Assembly: GCA_965227445.1 (NCBI GenBank)
Contig: OZ245751.1
Coordinates: 3,844,001-3,908,000 of the forward strand
Reading direction: 5' to 3'
Source of the DNA: DT-110 sp030148525
GTDB taxonomy: Bacteria > Bacteroidota > Bacteroidia > Chitinophagales > Saprospiraceae
Length of the DNA stretch: 64,000 nucleotides
Shown here: piece by piece, positions 43,650 to 51,409 of the stretch
Numbering within the stretch: position 1 is the stretch's first letter
Layout of the letters: each line of letters begins with the position of its first letter
Position numbers and translations under genes: made by a program
Notes under the pieces: generated by a model
Database searches by the model: none
What the model was told of the DNA's origin: nothing
What the model saw: the letters and a program-made list of their open reading frames with translations, nothing else

Positions 43650-44186
43650 TTATTTATGTTGATTCAATTTCTTTTTCAATTCATCCCAAATGGGATTAGG
43701 GGCTTCCGCCTCGGGTTCGACGTTTTCACTTTCCTCCAAATAAGATAATACATCTTCGTTACAGGGTGCGTGTTCGTCTTCCTCACATTCGTATACCTTT
43801 ACTATCGGCAAAGATAACACGACAAATTCGTACACGTAAGGTGCTACGTTGAACTCTTCCAGGGTAGGCGATACGTAAATCACCTCGGCTTCTTCGGCAC
43901 GTTCTTCCTCACTGAATTTTACCAGGATCCGGTGTTCCCCCGAAACGGGCAGATCAATGGTTTCCAGACAGCGGTCACAGGCTGCGCGCACCGTTCCTTC
44001 TACCGTAAATTCAAGTACAAACATGGCAGGCCGTTTGTAGAAATCCAGATGTACCCGGAGATTCCCCTCTTCCACCGGGGTATCGGGGAAGGCTGCCAGA
44101 AAGTCCTTGTCAACGGTAAAATCGTATTGGTGATGTCCGTCCTGCAATCCTGAAACCGGAATGCGGAATGGAATTAAGGCTTTCAT
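43650..44186 (-). CDS. YceD/DUF177 family protein
   Basis: ATG 44186 (MKALIPFRIPVSGLQDGHHQ) is chosen over 44243, which would read through the leader. 178 residues. VRAACDRCLETIDLPV with C-x-x-C, EEVIYVSPTLEEFNVAPYVY and the C-terminal Cys/acidic segment match DUF177. The family is always next to rpmF and is implicated in 23S rRNA maturation. Same here. Confidence 0.9.
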   Translation of the reverse strand: MKALIPFRIPVSGLQDGHHQYDFTVDKDFLAAFPDTPVEEGNLRVHLDFYKRPAMFVLEFTVEGTVRAACDRCLETIDLPVSGEHRILVKFSEEERAEEAEVIYVSPTLEEFNVAPYVYEFVVLSLPIVKVYECEEDEHAPCNEDVLSYLEESENVEPEAEAPNPIWDELKKKLNQHK

Positions 44187-44251
44187 GGTAAAGAACTTTT
44201 TAAAAGCGGGTGCAAAGATAAAAAGAATGCAGGAACTAATCAAGCCTAATC

Positions 44252-44336
44252 AGGTTTGAGGTTTGAGGTTTGGGGTGTGAGGTAACCTCATACCTACCCT
44301 CACACCTCAAACCTCAAACCTCAAACCTCACACCTG
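44252..44336. repeat. Opposed GTTTGAG/CTCAAAC heptamer arrays forming a long hairpin
   Basis: Left arm gtttgag x2, gtttggg, gtgtgag; right arm ctcacac, ctcaaac x3, ctcacac. About 30 bases can pair with few mismatches around a loop ggtaacctcatacctac. It separates two minus-strand genes (alpha/beta hydrolase and YceD-like). Confidence 0.88.
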
Positions 44337-44434
44337 ATACATGATCCATTTGTCATAATATTTACGTTACTGGCTGGTCGCGTTCACCAACAAACGGTAA
44401 TATTTCGACATTATCCTGCTTTATCCCCGAAAGC

Positions 44435-44563
44435 GTGATTCAACCCGATCGTTCACGGTGCTGGTGCCTTATCAGAACCGCCTTGTTTTGCCTGATTACC
44501 GGCATGGTAAGCAATGCGAGTGGGCAGGTCATATGGCAGGAGGGGTTTTCCGGCTATGCTTGC
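44435..44563 (+). pseudogene. Truncated start of an exported protein
   Basis: The frame MIQPDRSRCWCLIRTALFCL, ITGMVSNASGQ then VIWQEGFSGYA looks like a signal peptide followed by the start of a typical Bacteroidota secreted multidomain protein ('WQE-F-G' opening). It runs into the 3' end of the opposite alpha/beta hydrolase and is only 66 codons, so it is probably a gene remnant. Inference from sequence character only. Confidence 0.4.
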
Positions 44564-44564
44564 A

Positions 44565-45383
44565 TTAATTTTTCTTCCCGACAGGAACTACTTGCATTCC
44601 CTCGGGAAGCAGGAACGACAGGGCCGTCTGGTTGAATTCCTCGTATTGCTCGATGTTGCAGATATGCCCGCATTTATCGAAGATCACCAGATGCGCTTTG
44701 GCGTGGGTATTCGCAAAGCGCCGGGCGGCCTGGAAAAACACGTGATCCTCAGCCCCCATGGCGACCAGACTAAGCGTCTTCAATTCCCGGTTAAAGAAGT
44801 TCTTCAACAACCGGAAGAAATCCTTGTAGAGGCCAATCCATTTGTAGTATTCGTTCGGAGCCAGTTTCTGCGATTGCATGCGGAACATACGGCGGGAGTG
44901 CGCGTGATTCTTCTTAGGCAGTACAACAAAGGAAAAGAGGTTATACATCGTGCGGTAAGGCAGGAAATACGAGAGAAACTTAGCCGAATGCACGAATAAC
45001 TTGATCTTCCAGGTAGCCCGGAAGACCCCACCGGCCATGATCATCTTATCGATTAAGTCGGGGCGTTTTTCATCGATTTTTTGCAGAATCACACTACCCA
45101 GAGACATCGACATAAAATGCGCTTTGGTAAGCCCAATGTGATCGATAACCCGGAGAATATCCTCGCTAACAATATCGAAATCGTAATTATCGAAAGCCGG
45201 CTGCAGGTTCTTTGATTTACCGTGATCGCGTAAATCCAGTAACAAAAGGTTAAAAAATGGTTTAAAAGCCTCTACCTGATACTTCCAGGTAGCAATACTT
45301 CCTCCAGCACCGTGGATGAAGACCAACCACTCGGATGAACGCTCCTGACGGTATATCTGATGATGTAACAAACTTTTTTCCAA
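44565..45383 (-). CDS. Alpha/beta-fold hydrolase
   Basis: 272 residues. LVFIHGAGGSIATWKYQVEA is the oxyanion loop, LLLDLRDHGKSKNL follows, AHFMSMSLGSVILQKI holds the nucleophile elbow (M-S-L-G variant of G-x-S-x-G with Met for the first Gly), and FDKCGHICNIEQYEEF the His. The first Gly of the elbow replaced by Met is unusual but seen in some family members. Cytoplasmic; substrate unknown. 76 bases downstream of the HU/SPOR gene and probably in its transcript. Confidence 0.85.
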   Translation of the reverse strand: MEKSLLHHQIYRQERSSEWLVFIHGAGGSIATWKYQVEAFKPFFNLLLLDLRDHGKSKNLQPAFDNYDFDIVSEDILRVIDHIGLTKAHFMSMSLGSVILQKIDEKRPDLIDKMIMAGGVFRATWKIKLFVHSAKFLSYFLPYRTMYNLFSFVVLPKKNHAHSRRMFRMQSQKLAPNEYYKWIGLYKDFFRLLKNFFNRELKTLSLVAMGAEDHVFFQAARRFANTHAKAHLVIFDKCGHICNIEQYEEFNQTALSFLLPEGMQVVPVGKKN

Positions 45384-45459
45384 CTCCTATTGTGCTTCTG
45401 GTTCGACAAAGACGGCATGGGATATCCCCACAAGAGAAATCCCGGGACGACCAAAAAGT

Positions 45460-46494
45460 TTACTCTCTGCGCATAATAAATGCATCATCGGCAAATTCCC
45501 GACGCGCCAGGCGCAATGCGGCCTGTACCTCGCTCTGATTCTGATAGGATAGTTGAATACCTACCCGGGTGCTTCCATTGCGTTCGTTGAGGTAAGGCTC
45601 GTAGCCCGCCGCGTAAATTCGTTCCACCAGCTTGTTGACATTATTGGCATCGCGAAAAACACCAATGGCAATTACTGCTGATTTCTGATTGGGGGGAGGC
45701 GTACTGGCTTCGGTATCGCTATCGTCGTAGTCGTCCTCTTCTGTCGCCGGTGGATTATCCTCATCGGCAGGAAATTGGTCTTCGGTATTGTCTTGTGTAG
45801 GAAAATCGAGGGCTGGTGCATCCTCCGCCAAACTGGAATCACCGGAAGGCGGTGGGGGCACATTGGTCCGGGTTTCGGGTAAATTGGCTGTCGGATCGGG
45901 TTCGGAGGGCTTAAAAAATCGTGGATAGAGGATCGCAAACAATATGGCCACTACAACGACAATGGCAATGCCAATGATCAGGCCAAGATTGCGGCGAAAG
46001 AAGGCACTACCCCCCGAGTCAGAGGTCGCCTGGCTATAATCGGTAGGGGGAGCAGGTTTCTCGGTCTCCGCTTTTTGTACCGGTATAGCCTGGACCGCCG
46101 GCAGACCAAAGGTATCGGTATTGAAATTAGTGGTGTCGGGCAGGAATTGCAAGGTATTCTCAAAATCGACGTACAGTCGACCTACCTGATCGATAATTAC
46201 AATATCCTTTTGTTGGAGTTTGGCTTTTTGCTTTTCAACGTAGTCCCGAATGGCCTGGCGGGCCTCATCTGCCGATTGCCCTGTTTTTTCACTTAAGTAC
46301 TGGACAAAGAGGCCATCGTCGGCAGCCACCTGCTCATTGAAGGAGATGGATTTTACCGGGGGTTGGATCTTACCCTGAACGGGATCGATATTCGACGGTT
46401 TATACGCCAGGGAAAAGGCACCCAAACCCGGAACGATCACCTCATCGTGCTCGTAGAGCAACTCAGCGATACAATTGTTGATTTGTTTTTCCAT
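45460..46494 (-). CDS. HU-CCDC81-like and SPOR domain membrane protein
   Basis: 344 residues. Residues 1-130 (CIAELLYEHDEVIVPGLGAF, VQYLSEKTGQSADEARQAIR, QVGRLYVDFENTLQFLPD) match the HU-like CCDC81 prokaryotic domain pair. A single membrane helix follows (LGLIIGIAIVVVVAILFAIL), then an acidic/Pro linker and a C-terminal SPOR domain (AVIAIGVFRDANNVNKLVER, IYAAGYEPYLNERNGSTRVG) that binds denuded peptidoglycan at the septum. This combination is a Bacteroidota protein thought to link the nucleoid or cytoplasm to the division site. Confidence 0.92.
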   Translation of the reverse strand: MEKQINNCIAELLYEHDEVIVPGLGAFSLAYKPSNIDPVQGKIQPPVKSISFNEQVAADDGLFVQYLSEKTGQSADEARQAIRDYVEKQKAKLQQKDIVIIDQVGRLYVDFENTLQFLPDTTNFNTDTFGLPAVQAIPVQKAETEKPAPPTDYSQATSDSGGSAFFRRNLGLIIGIAIVVVVAILFAILYPRFFKPSEPDPTANLPETRTNVPPPPSGDSSLAEDAPALDFPTQDNTEDQFPADEDNPPATEEDDYDDSDTEASTPPPNQKSAVIAIGVFRDANNVNKLVERIYAAGYEPYLNERNGSTRVGIQLSYQNQSEVQAALRLARREFADDAFIMRRE

Positions 46495-46500
46495 GGGATT

Positions 46501-46517
46501 GCCTTTTCGGCAAAAAT
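46501..46517 (-). promoter_or_regulatory. Leader-type element before the HU/SPOR gene
   Basis: gccttttcggcaaaaat on the plus strand; on the sense strand atttttgccgaaaaggc, ending six bases before the ATG at 46494. Orientation is opposite to most copies. Confidence 0.4.
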
Positions 46518-46524
46518 AGGATAT

Positions 46525-47211
46525 TTAACGCAATTCTTTACGGATACCGGCTTCTCTCGCGTAGACCGACAGAAAATCACCGAACCATTTGGATTTTTTA
46601 CGGGCCTTGACGACCTCTTCCACGTAGCCCGAACCATTTACCGAAAGCAGCCCTACGCCTTGATGGCGACAGATTTTCAACAAGGCTGTACGCTTTTCCT
46701 GTGACAGGGATCCCAGGGAGTCTCTGGATACTGCCAGCCACCTGAAATTTGCCGGATACTGGGTCAATTGCCGGATCATGTCAACTGTCAGGTGCCCGTA
46801 GTGATTACGGGTGAGCGCCCCGTACAGTAGCGCACCAATGACCAGGGTGTTAATGGGAATAGCAAACTGCCAATAGGTATCCTCAAAACGATAAAAGGTG
46901 AAAAACGCCCCGCTGAGCACACAAATGATGAACCCGGCCCGCGCACAGTTCCCCAAGAACTGCCAAATATTGAGCCGGGGCCGGATGGCCCGCAGGGTAT
47001 TATATGACTTGGCTTCCATGCTGACCACCCGGGTACCGCCAATCCAGGGACGGTAGGCCAGCAGCCCGTCCGCGCGTTTGCCGCCGGCCTTGCGGCGGGT
47101 GTGCACCTCGATATCGGAGAACACCCGGCCTCCCCTCGCCCATCGCTGGTATTTGCGTTCCAGATATTGGAGGGCAGCCATCTGTACCCTTGTTTCGGAT
47201 AGTCGGGTCAT
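46525..47211 (-). CDS. Membrane protein with nuclease-like N-terminal domain
   Basis: ATG 47211 (MTRLSETRVQMAALQYLERK) is preferred; the longer frame to 47277 reads AT-rich leader. 228 residues. N-terminal half: FSDIEVHTRRKAGGKRADGL then VVSMEAKSYNTLR, which recalls the D...E-x-K pattern of PD-(D/E)xK nucleases. The middle has two membrane helices (CARAGFIICVLSGAFFTFYR, FAIPINTLVIGALLYGAL), and the C-terminal third (RWLAVSRDSLGSLSQEKRTA, GVGLLSVNGSGYVEEVV) is soluble. Similar to restriction-endonuclease-like membrane proteins of unknown role; divergent from hemL. Confidence 0.65.
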   Translation of the reverse strand: MTRLSETRVQMAALQYLERKYQRWARGGRVFSDIEVHTRRKAGGKRADGLLAYRPWIGGTRVVSMEAKSYNTLRAIRPRLNIWQFLGNCARAGFIICVLSGAFFTFYRFEDTYWQFAIPINTLVIGALLYGALTRNHYGHLTVDMIRQLTQYPANFRWLAVSRDSLGSLSQEKRTALLKICRHQGVGLLSVNGSGYVEEVVKARKKSKWFGDFLSVYAREAGIRKELR

Positions 47212-47296
47212 CTTTTTCCATAAAAATACAATAAAAACAAATATATTTAAGTACAAACAAATAATTTTCAGCACCAACGGCTTTGTTTACGGATTC

Positions 47297-47331
47297 TTGA
47301 CAGGCAGGCAGCCAACAAAAATGTATTTTTG
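47297..47331 (+). promoter_or_regulatory. Candidate promoter upstream of hemL
   Basis: tatttttg at 47324-47331 matches the Bacteroidota minus-7 box TAnnTTTG exactly; ttgaca at 47297 lies somewhat far upstream (24 bases after its TTG versus the usual about 19). It would give a leader of about 90 bases. Inference. Confidence 0.35.
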
Positions 47332-47425
47332 CCTGTATACCGAAAGCGTAGTGGGAGTTTTGCGTGGTTCGTTTTTTAGAATCCGCCCGGGCTCCCTCGC
47401 AGAATGTCAAAACACGAACCAGCAC

Positions 47426-48730
47426 ATGGAAGTAAGCAATCAAATCAATCGACAAACATCTGCCGACCTGTTCGAGGAAGCCAAGCACTATTTCCCCGGG
47501 GGAGTGAACTCTCCGGTGCGCGCTTTCAAATCAGTTTCGGGTCCCCCCCTTTTTATTAAAGAAGGTCAGGGAGCCCGCATTACAGACGAGGACGAGAACG
47601 AATTCATTGATTTTTGCTGTTCGTGGGGGCCGCTCATTCTCGGCCACAACAACGATCAGGTGCGGGAGGAGGTAATACAAACCGTGGCGAAAGGAACCTC
47701 ATTTGGTACCCCTACCCGCTTGGGGAATCAGCTGGGTAAACTCATTACCGGGAATCACCGCTACATTGATAAGATTCGTTTTGTCAGTTCGGGAACGGAA
47801 GCCGTCATGTCGGCTCTGCGACTGGCCCGCGGAATTACCGGCAAAAGTAAGGTGATCAAATTTGAGGGTTGCTACCACGGTCACGTCGATTCCCTGCTGG
47901 TAAAAGCAGGTTCCGGACTGGCGACCTTCGGGGTAAGCACTTCGGCTGGGATACCGCCCAGCTTTGCCAAGGAAACCATTGTGTTGCCGTTGAACGACCG
48001 TAAAGCACTGGATGAAACATTGCAGGAGCACGCCGACGACATTGCCTGCATCATTGTGGAACCCATTCCCGCTAATAACGGACTACTGGTGCAGGACCCT
48101 TCCTTTTTGGAATGCCTTCGCCTGAAAGCGTATAAATACGGAGTGCTGCTGATCTTCGACGAGGTTATCTCCGGATTCCGGGTCGGTTTTGAAGGGGCAG
48201 CCGGATATTACGATATTCAACCCGACATCCTCACCTTCGGTAAGATCATCGGTGGTGGCATGCCGGTGGGTGCCTACGCAGGCAGTCACGAAGTGATGAG
48301 CCACATCGCACCTGATGGCCCCGTATATCAGGCGGGCACATTAAGTGCGAATCCCGTTGCCATGGCCGCTGGTTACGCCACCTTGAAACAGTTGCTGGAA
48401 CCGGGCTTCTACGAGAACCTGGAAAAGAAAACGGCCGATTTTGTGCGGAAAATCCAGGACCACTGCGACCAGAAGGGGTACGATATTCACCTGCAACAGA
48501 TGGCCTCCATTTTTTGGATGGCCTTTACCCGCGAGCGCATCCTGCGAACCGACCAGATTGAGGCTGCCAGTATGGAAACATTTAAGAAAGTACACCACGA
48601 ACTGTTGCAGCGCGGTGTTTACCTGGGTCCTTCCGGATACGAAGTCGGATTCGTTAGTGCTGCCCATACCCAATCCGATCTGGAGGAAGCAGCATCTATT
48701 GTAACGGAGGTCCTGGATTTAATCCATTGA
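47426..48730 (+). CDS. hemL: Glutamate-1-semialdehyde 2,1-aminomutase
   Basis: ATG 47426 (MEVSNQINRQTSADLFEEAK) gives the standard 434-residue length; the open frame upstream to 47078 is ignored. YFPGGVNSPVRAFKSV, SSGTEAVMSALRLARGITGK, GCYHGHVDSLLVKAGSG, LLIFDEVISGFRVG and DILTFGKIIGGGMPVGAY (PLP Lys) are class III aminotransferase motifs with the GSA-specific AGSG. Converts glutamate-1-semialdehyde to 5-aminolevulinate for heme. It is followed after one base by a sensor kinase gene, so the three genes 47426-50514 form one unit. Confidence 0.95.
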   Translation: MEVSNQINRQTSADLFEEAKHYFPGGVNSPVRAFKSVSGPPLFIKEGQGARITDEDENEFIDFCCSWGPLILGHNNDQVREEVIQTVAKGTSFGTPTRLGNQLGKLITGNHRYIDKIRFVSSGTEAVMSALRLARGITGKSKVIKFEGCYHGHVDSLLVKAGSGLATFGVSTSAGIPPSFAKETIVLPLNDRKALDETLQEHADDIACIIVEPIPANNGLLVQDPSFLECLRLKAYKYGVLLIFDEVISGFRVGFEGAAGYYDIQPDILTFGKIIGGGMPVGAYAGSHEVMSHIAPDGPVYQAGTLSANPVAMAAGYATLKQLLEPGFYENLEKKTADFVRKIQDHCDQKGYDIHLQQMASIFWMAFTRERILRTDQIEAASMETFKKVHHELLQRGVYLGPSGYEVGFVSAAHTQSDLEEAASIVTEVLDLIH

Positions 48731-48731
48731 A

Positions 48732-49778
48732 ATGGACGGTAAGCAGAATATCCGATTGCGCTTGTTATCCTACGCAGTGATTGCCTACATGCTATTGGCC
48801 TTCACTTGGTGGTCGGTGCTGTTGTACGAAAAAAACCGGGATGCCTTCTATGCTAAGCGGGAGTTACTGCTGATCGGGATGGTGGCGGAAGGACGGGTAT
48901 CCGGACAGGCTGCTTTTCAGCAAACACCCGAATTTCAGGAACTGCAAAGTAAATACCAGAAACAGAAATACATGATTATGGGCGAGGCGGCCGTATTTGT
49001 CGCCAGTCTGCTCGTGGGAATGTATTTGATCAATCGCGGCTACTACAAGGAAATACAGTCTGCCCGGCAGCGCCGAAATTTCCTTTTGTCCATTACCCAC
49101 GAATTGAAATCGCCCATTGCCTCCATTCAGCTGGTCCTGGAGACCATGAAAAGAAGGACTACCCTGAAGCCGGAACTGAAAGAACGCCTGATGGAGAATG
49201 CCCTGAGCGACACCGATCGACTGCACGGGCTGGTGAACGACCTGCTACTTTCCGCCAAACTGGAGACCGCCTATCAGCCTTTTCAGGAGCATATCGACTT
49301 GAGCGAATTGGTGGATGGCATCATCGATAAAATGCGCCACAAATACCCTAAGATCAAGTTTGTATACGCTCAGGACGGCAATATCCCCATGGTCTATGGC
49401 GATAAAACAGGGTTGACCTCAGTCGCGCTCAACCTGTTGGAAAATGCCGTTAAATACAGCACGCCCCCCATTCGCATTGAAACCAACCTACACTTTCAAA
49501 CTGACGACATCGTGCTGGAAGTCGCTGACAATGGCATAGGTATTGAGGATAAGGAAAAGAAATACATCTTTGATAAGTTTTACCGGGTCGGCAATGAGGA
49601 TACCCGAAAAACCAAGGGGACCGGACTTGGCCTTTACATTGTGGCCGAGATCGTTCGGGCCCACAAAGGAACCATAACGGTACAGGATAATCACCCGCAA
49701 GGCACCTTATTTCGAATTACCCTGCCAGCCAGGGCAACCACCGGACAACAAGAGCAAAAGTCCCTGAAAGCAAGCTAA
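48732..49778 (+). CDS. Two-component sensor histidine kinase
   Basis: 348 residues. Two membrane helices (YAVIAYMLLAFTWWSVLLY, YMIMGEAAVFVASLLVGMYL) flank a short extracytoplasmic loop. HisKA with phosphoacceptor in FLLSITHELKSPIASIQLV (about residue 124); N-box NLLENAVKYS; DNGIGIEDKEKKYIFDKFYR; GTGLGLYIVAEIVRAH. No separate sensor domain, so the signal is probably read in or near the membrane. Starts one base after hemL and precedes its response regulator. Confidence 0.94.
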   Translation: MDGKQNIRLRLLSYAVIAYMLLAFTWWSVLLYEKNRDAFYAKRELLLIGMVAEGRVSGQAAFQQTPEFQELQSKYQKQKYMIMGEAAVFVASLLVGMYLINRGYYKEIQSARQRRNFLLSITHELKSPIASIQLVLETMKRRTTLKPELKERLMENALSDTDRLHGLVNDLLLSAKLETAYQPFQEHIDLSELVDGIIDKMRHKYPKIKFVYAQDGNIPMVYGDKTGLTSVALNLLENAVKYSTPPIRIETNLHFQTDDIVLEVADNGIGIEDKEKKYIFDKFYRVGNEDTRKTKGTGLGLYIVAEIVRAHKGTITVQDNHPQGTLFRITLPARATTGQQEQKSLKAS

Positions 49779-49830
49779 AACCTTTCCCCGGTTTTGACGT
49801 TCTTTCAATACATTCTGAACAAAGTAAACT

Positions 49831-50514
49831 ATGAATCGAATCCTGCTGGTCGAAGATGAGGAAAACATTCGCGACGTTGTCAAACTCAACCTCGAAATGG
49901 AAGATTTTGAAGTGGTCGCTACCGGTACCGGGAAAGAAGCGCTGAAACACTTCAAGGAGCAGCACTTTGACTTGATCATCCTGGATGTCATGCTCCCGGA
50001 AGTGGATGGGTTTCAGGTATGTGAGCAGATCCGGCTGACCAATATGGATGTGCCCATCATTTTTCTGACCGCCAAGGATGCTTCTCAGGACCGTATTCAG
50101 GGGCTGAAGAAGGGCGGTGATGACTATCTGACCAAGCCTTTTGTTTTGGAAGAGCTGCTACTGCGAGTTAACAACCTTATTAAGCGAACCAGTAAAACCC
50201 CTGAGAACAGTCCCGAAACCTACTCATTTGGGAATAATTCTGTCAACTTTGTCACCTACGAAGCCAGTGGTAATCCCGGCGAGTTTACCCTGACCAAAAA
50301 GGAAGCTATGCTCTTAAAGCTGCTGGTGGATCGTCGCAATGAAGTGGTTTCCCGCCAACAGATCCTGCAGTCAGTATGGGGATACGATGTGTATCCTTCG
50401 ACCCGAACCATCGATAATTTTATTCTCTCCTTTCGAAAATACTTCGAGAAAGATCCCAAAAACCCGGAATTCTTTCTGAGTGTACGGGGCGTTGGTTACA
50501 AGTTTGTGGGATAA
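49831..50514 (+). CDS. OmpR/PhoB-family response regulator
   Basis: 227 residues. Receiver domain with ILLVEDEENIRDVV, phosphoacceptor Asp in DLIILDVMLPEVDGFQV (about residue 52), IIFLTAKDAS and DDYLTKPFVLEELL. Winged-helix effector: FTLTKKEAMLLKLLVDRRNE, SVWGYDVYPSTRTIDNFILS, SVRGVGYKFVG. Partner of the kinase 52 bases upstream. Its TAA stop lies in the edge of a MITE remnant. Confidence 0.95.
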   Translation: MNRILLVEDEENIRDVVKLNLEMEDFEVVATGTGKEALKHFKEQHFDLIILDVMLPEVDGFQVCEQIRLTNMDVPIIFLTAKDASQDRIQGLKKGGDDYLTKPFVLEELLLRVNNLIKRTSKTPENSPETYSFGNNSVNFVTYEASGNPGEFTLTKKEAMLLKLLVDRRNEVVSRQQILQSVWGYDVYPSTRTIDNFILSFRKYFEKDPKNPEFFLSVRGVGYKFVG

Positions 50515-50532
50515 ATCCCCAACACGCTCTAA
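50508..50532. mobile_element. Right-end scar of the MITE
   Basis: ggataaatccccaacacgct plus ctaa matches the MITE right end (ggataaatcccaaacacgctctaa) with one substitution. The left end and interior are missing. TAA of the response regulator (50512-50514) and, on the other strand, TAG of the EI24-like gene (50529-50531) both lie in it. Confidence 0.8.
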
Positions 50533-51293
50533 GCTGTAGTCCGCATTGTTTGTGGCTTTTCGCCCTTGCGGAGATGTTTCAGGCTTTCGGTCGCTGCCGC
50601 AATGGTCCCCAGGGGCAGCGCAACCACAAATCCGATTACGGTAAAGTACAGGAACAGATACACCGCACCATTCCCAATGGCCAGTCCCCGGTGATCGCGC
50701 ACAAAACCGACACTTCCACTTACCCGGTAATAGCGCTCAAGGGTGAAATCCATATTACCGAAACCGGCATAATACGCCTGGACGATGAAGATCAGAAAGG
50801 GGATGACGGGAGAAAAGATGGGAATTAAACCGATCAGCACCAAGATCAAAGTGATCCCGAGCTCCCGGGCGATCAACCGGATCGCTATCCGGATTCCCCG
50901 CACCAGATCACTGATTGCCTGGGACACACTAAATGTAGGACTTTCTCCACCGTAGAGTTTCCGTTCGATTTTTTCCGAAAGGAAACTCATAAAAGGGGAT
51001 GCCAGAGCGATCACGAGGTTCTTAAAAAGGATTAGCCCCAGGGCAACCATGAGCACCCCACCCAATACCTGACTAACCCGTTCCACTACTGCCTGCCCCC
51101 ACTCAAAGGGGTAAACCTGCATAATCCAGGCGCTGAGGTTGTCGGACAGGCCGTAAGCTGTGTAGAAAATAGCTCCACCGAGGATCAGGCTGATCAGAAC
51201 TGGGATCACAAAATATCCCCAGAGGTTCCAGCGGACTGTCAATTGGAGGGCGCGTGCATACGCCCCTATCGCTTGTAAGCCTTGTTTCAACAT
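50529..51293 (-). CDS. EI24/CysZ-like membrane protein
   Basis: ATG 51293 (MLKQGLQAIGAYARALQLTV) is chosen over 51317. 254 residues with six hydrophobic segments (WNLWGYFVIPVLISLILGGA, LGGVLMVALGLILFKNLVIA, LGITLILVLIGLIPIFSPVI, AVYLFLYFTVIGFVVALPLG) and the family motif ASPFMSFLSEKIERKLYGGE. EI24-domain proteins include CysZ sulfate transporters; the transport substrate here cannot be set by motif. Converges on the response regulator gene. Confidence 0.85.
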   Translation of the reverse strand: MLKQGLQAIGAYARALQLTVRWNLWGYFVIPVLISLILGGAIFYTAYGLSDNLSAWIMQVYPFEWGQAVVERVSQVLGGVLMVALGLILFKNLVIALASPFMSFLSEKIERKLYGGESPTFSVSQAISDLVRGIRIAIRLIARELGITLILVLIGLIPIFSPVIPFLIFIVQAYYAGFGNMDFTLERYYRVSGSVGFVRDHRGLAIGNGAVYLFLYFTVIGFVVALPLGTIAAATESLKHLRKGEKPQTMRTTA

Positions 51294-51409
51294 GCGTTTG
51301 TTGCGTTTTGAATACAATGCATAAATCTAAACGAACAAACCGTCCTATGCCAGTCCCTTCTATTAAAGGTTGGCATTAATCGATTTAAGGCAGGCGTGGA
51401 GGCGGCTGA

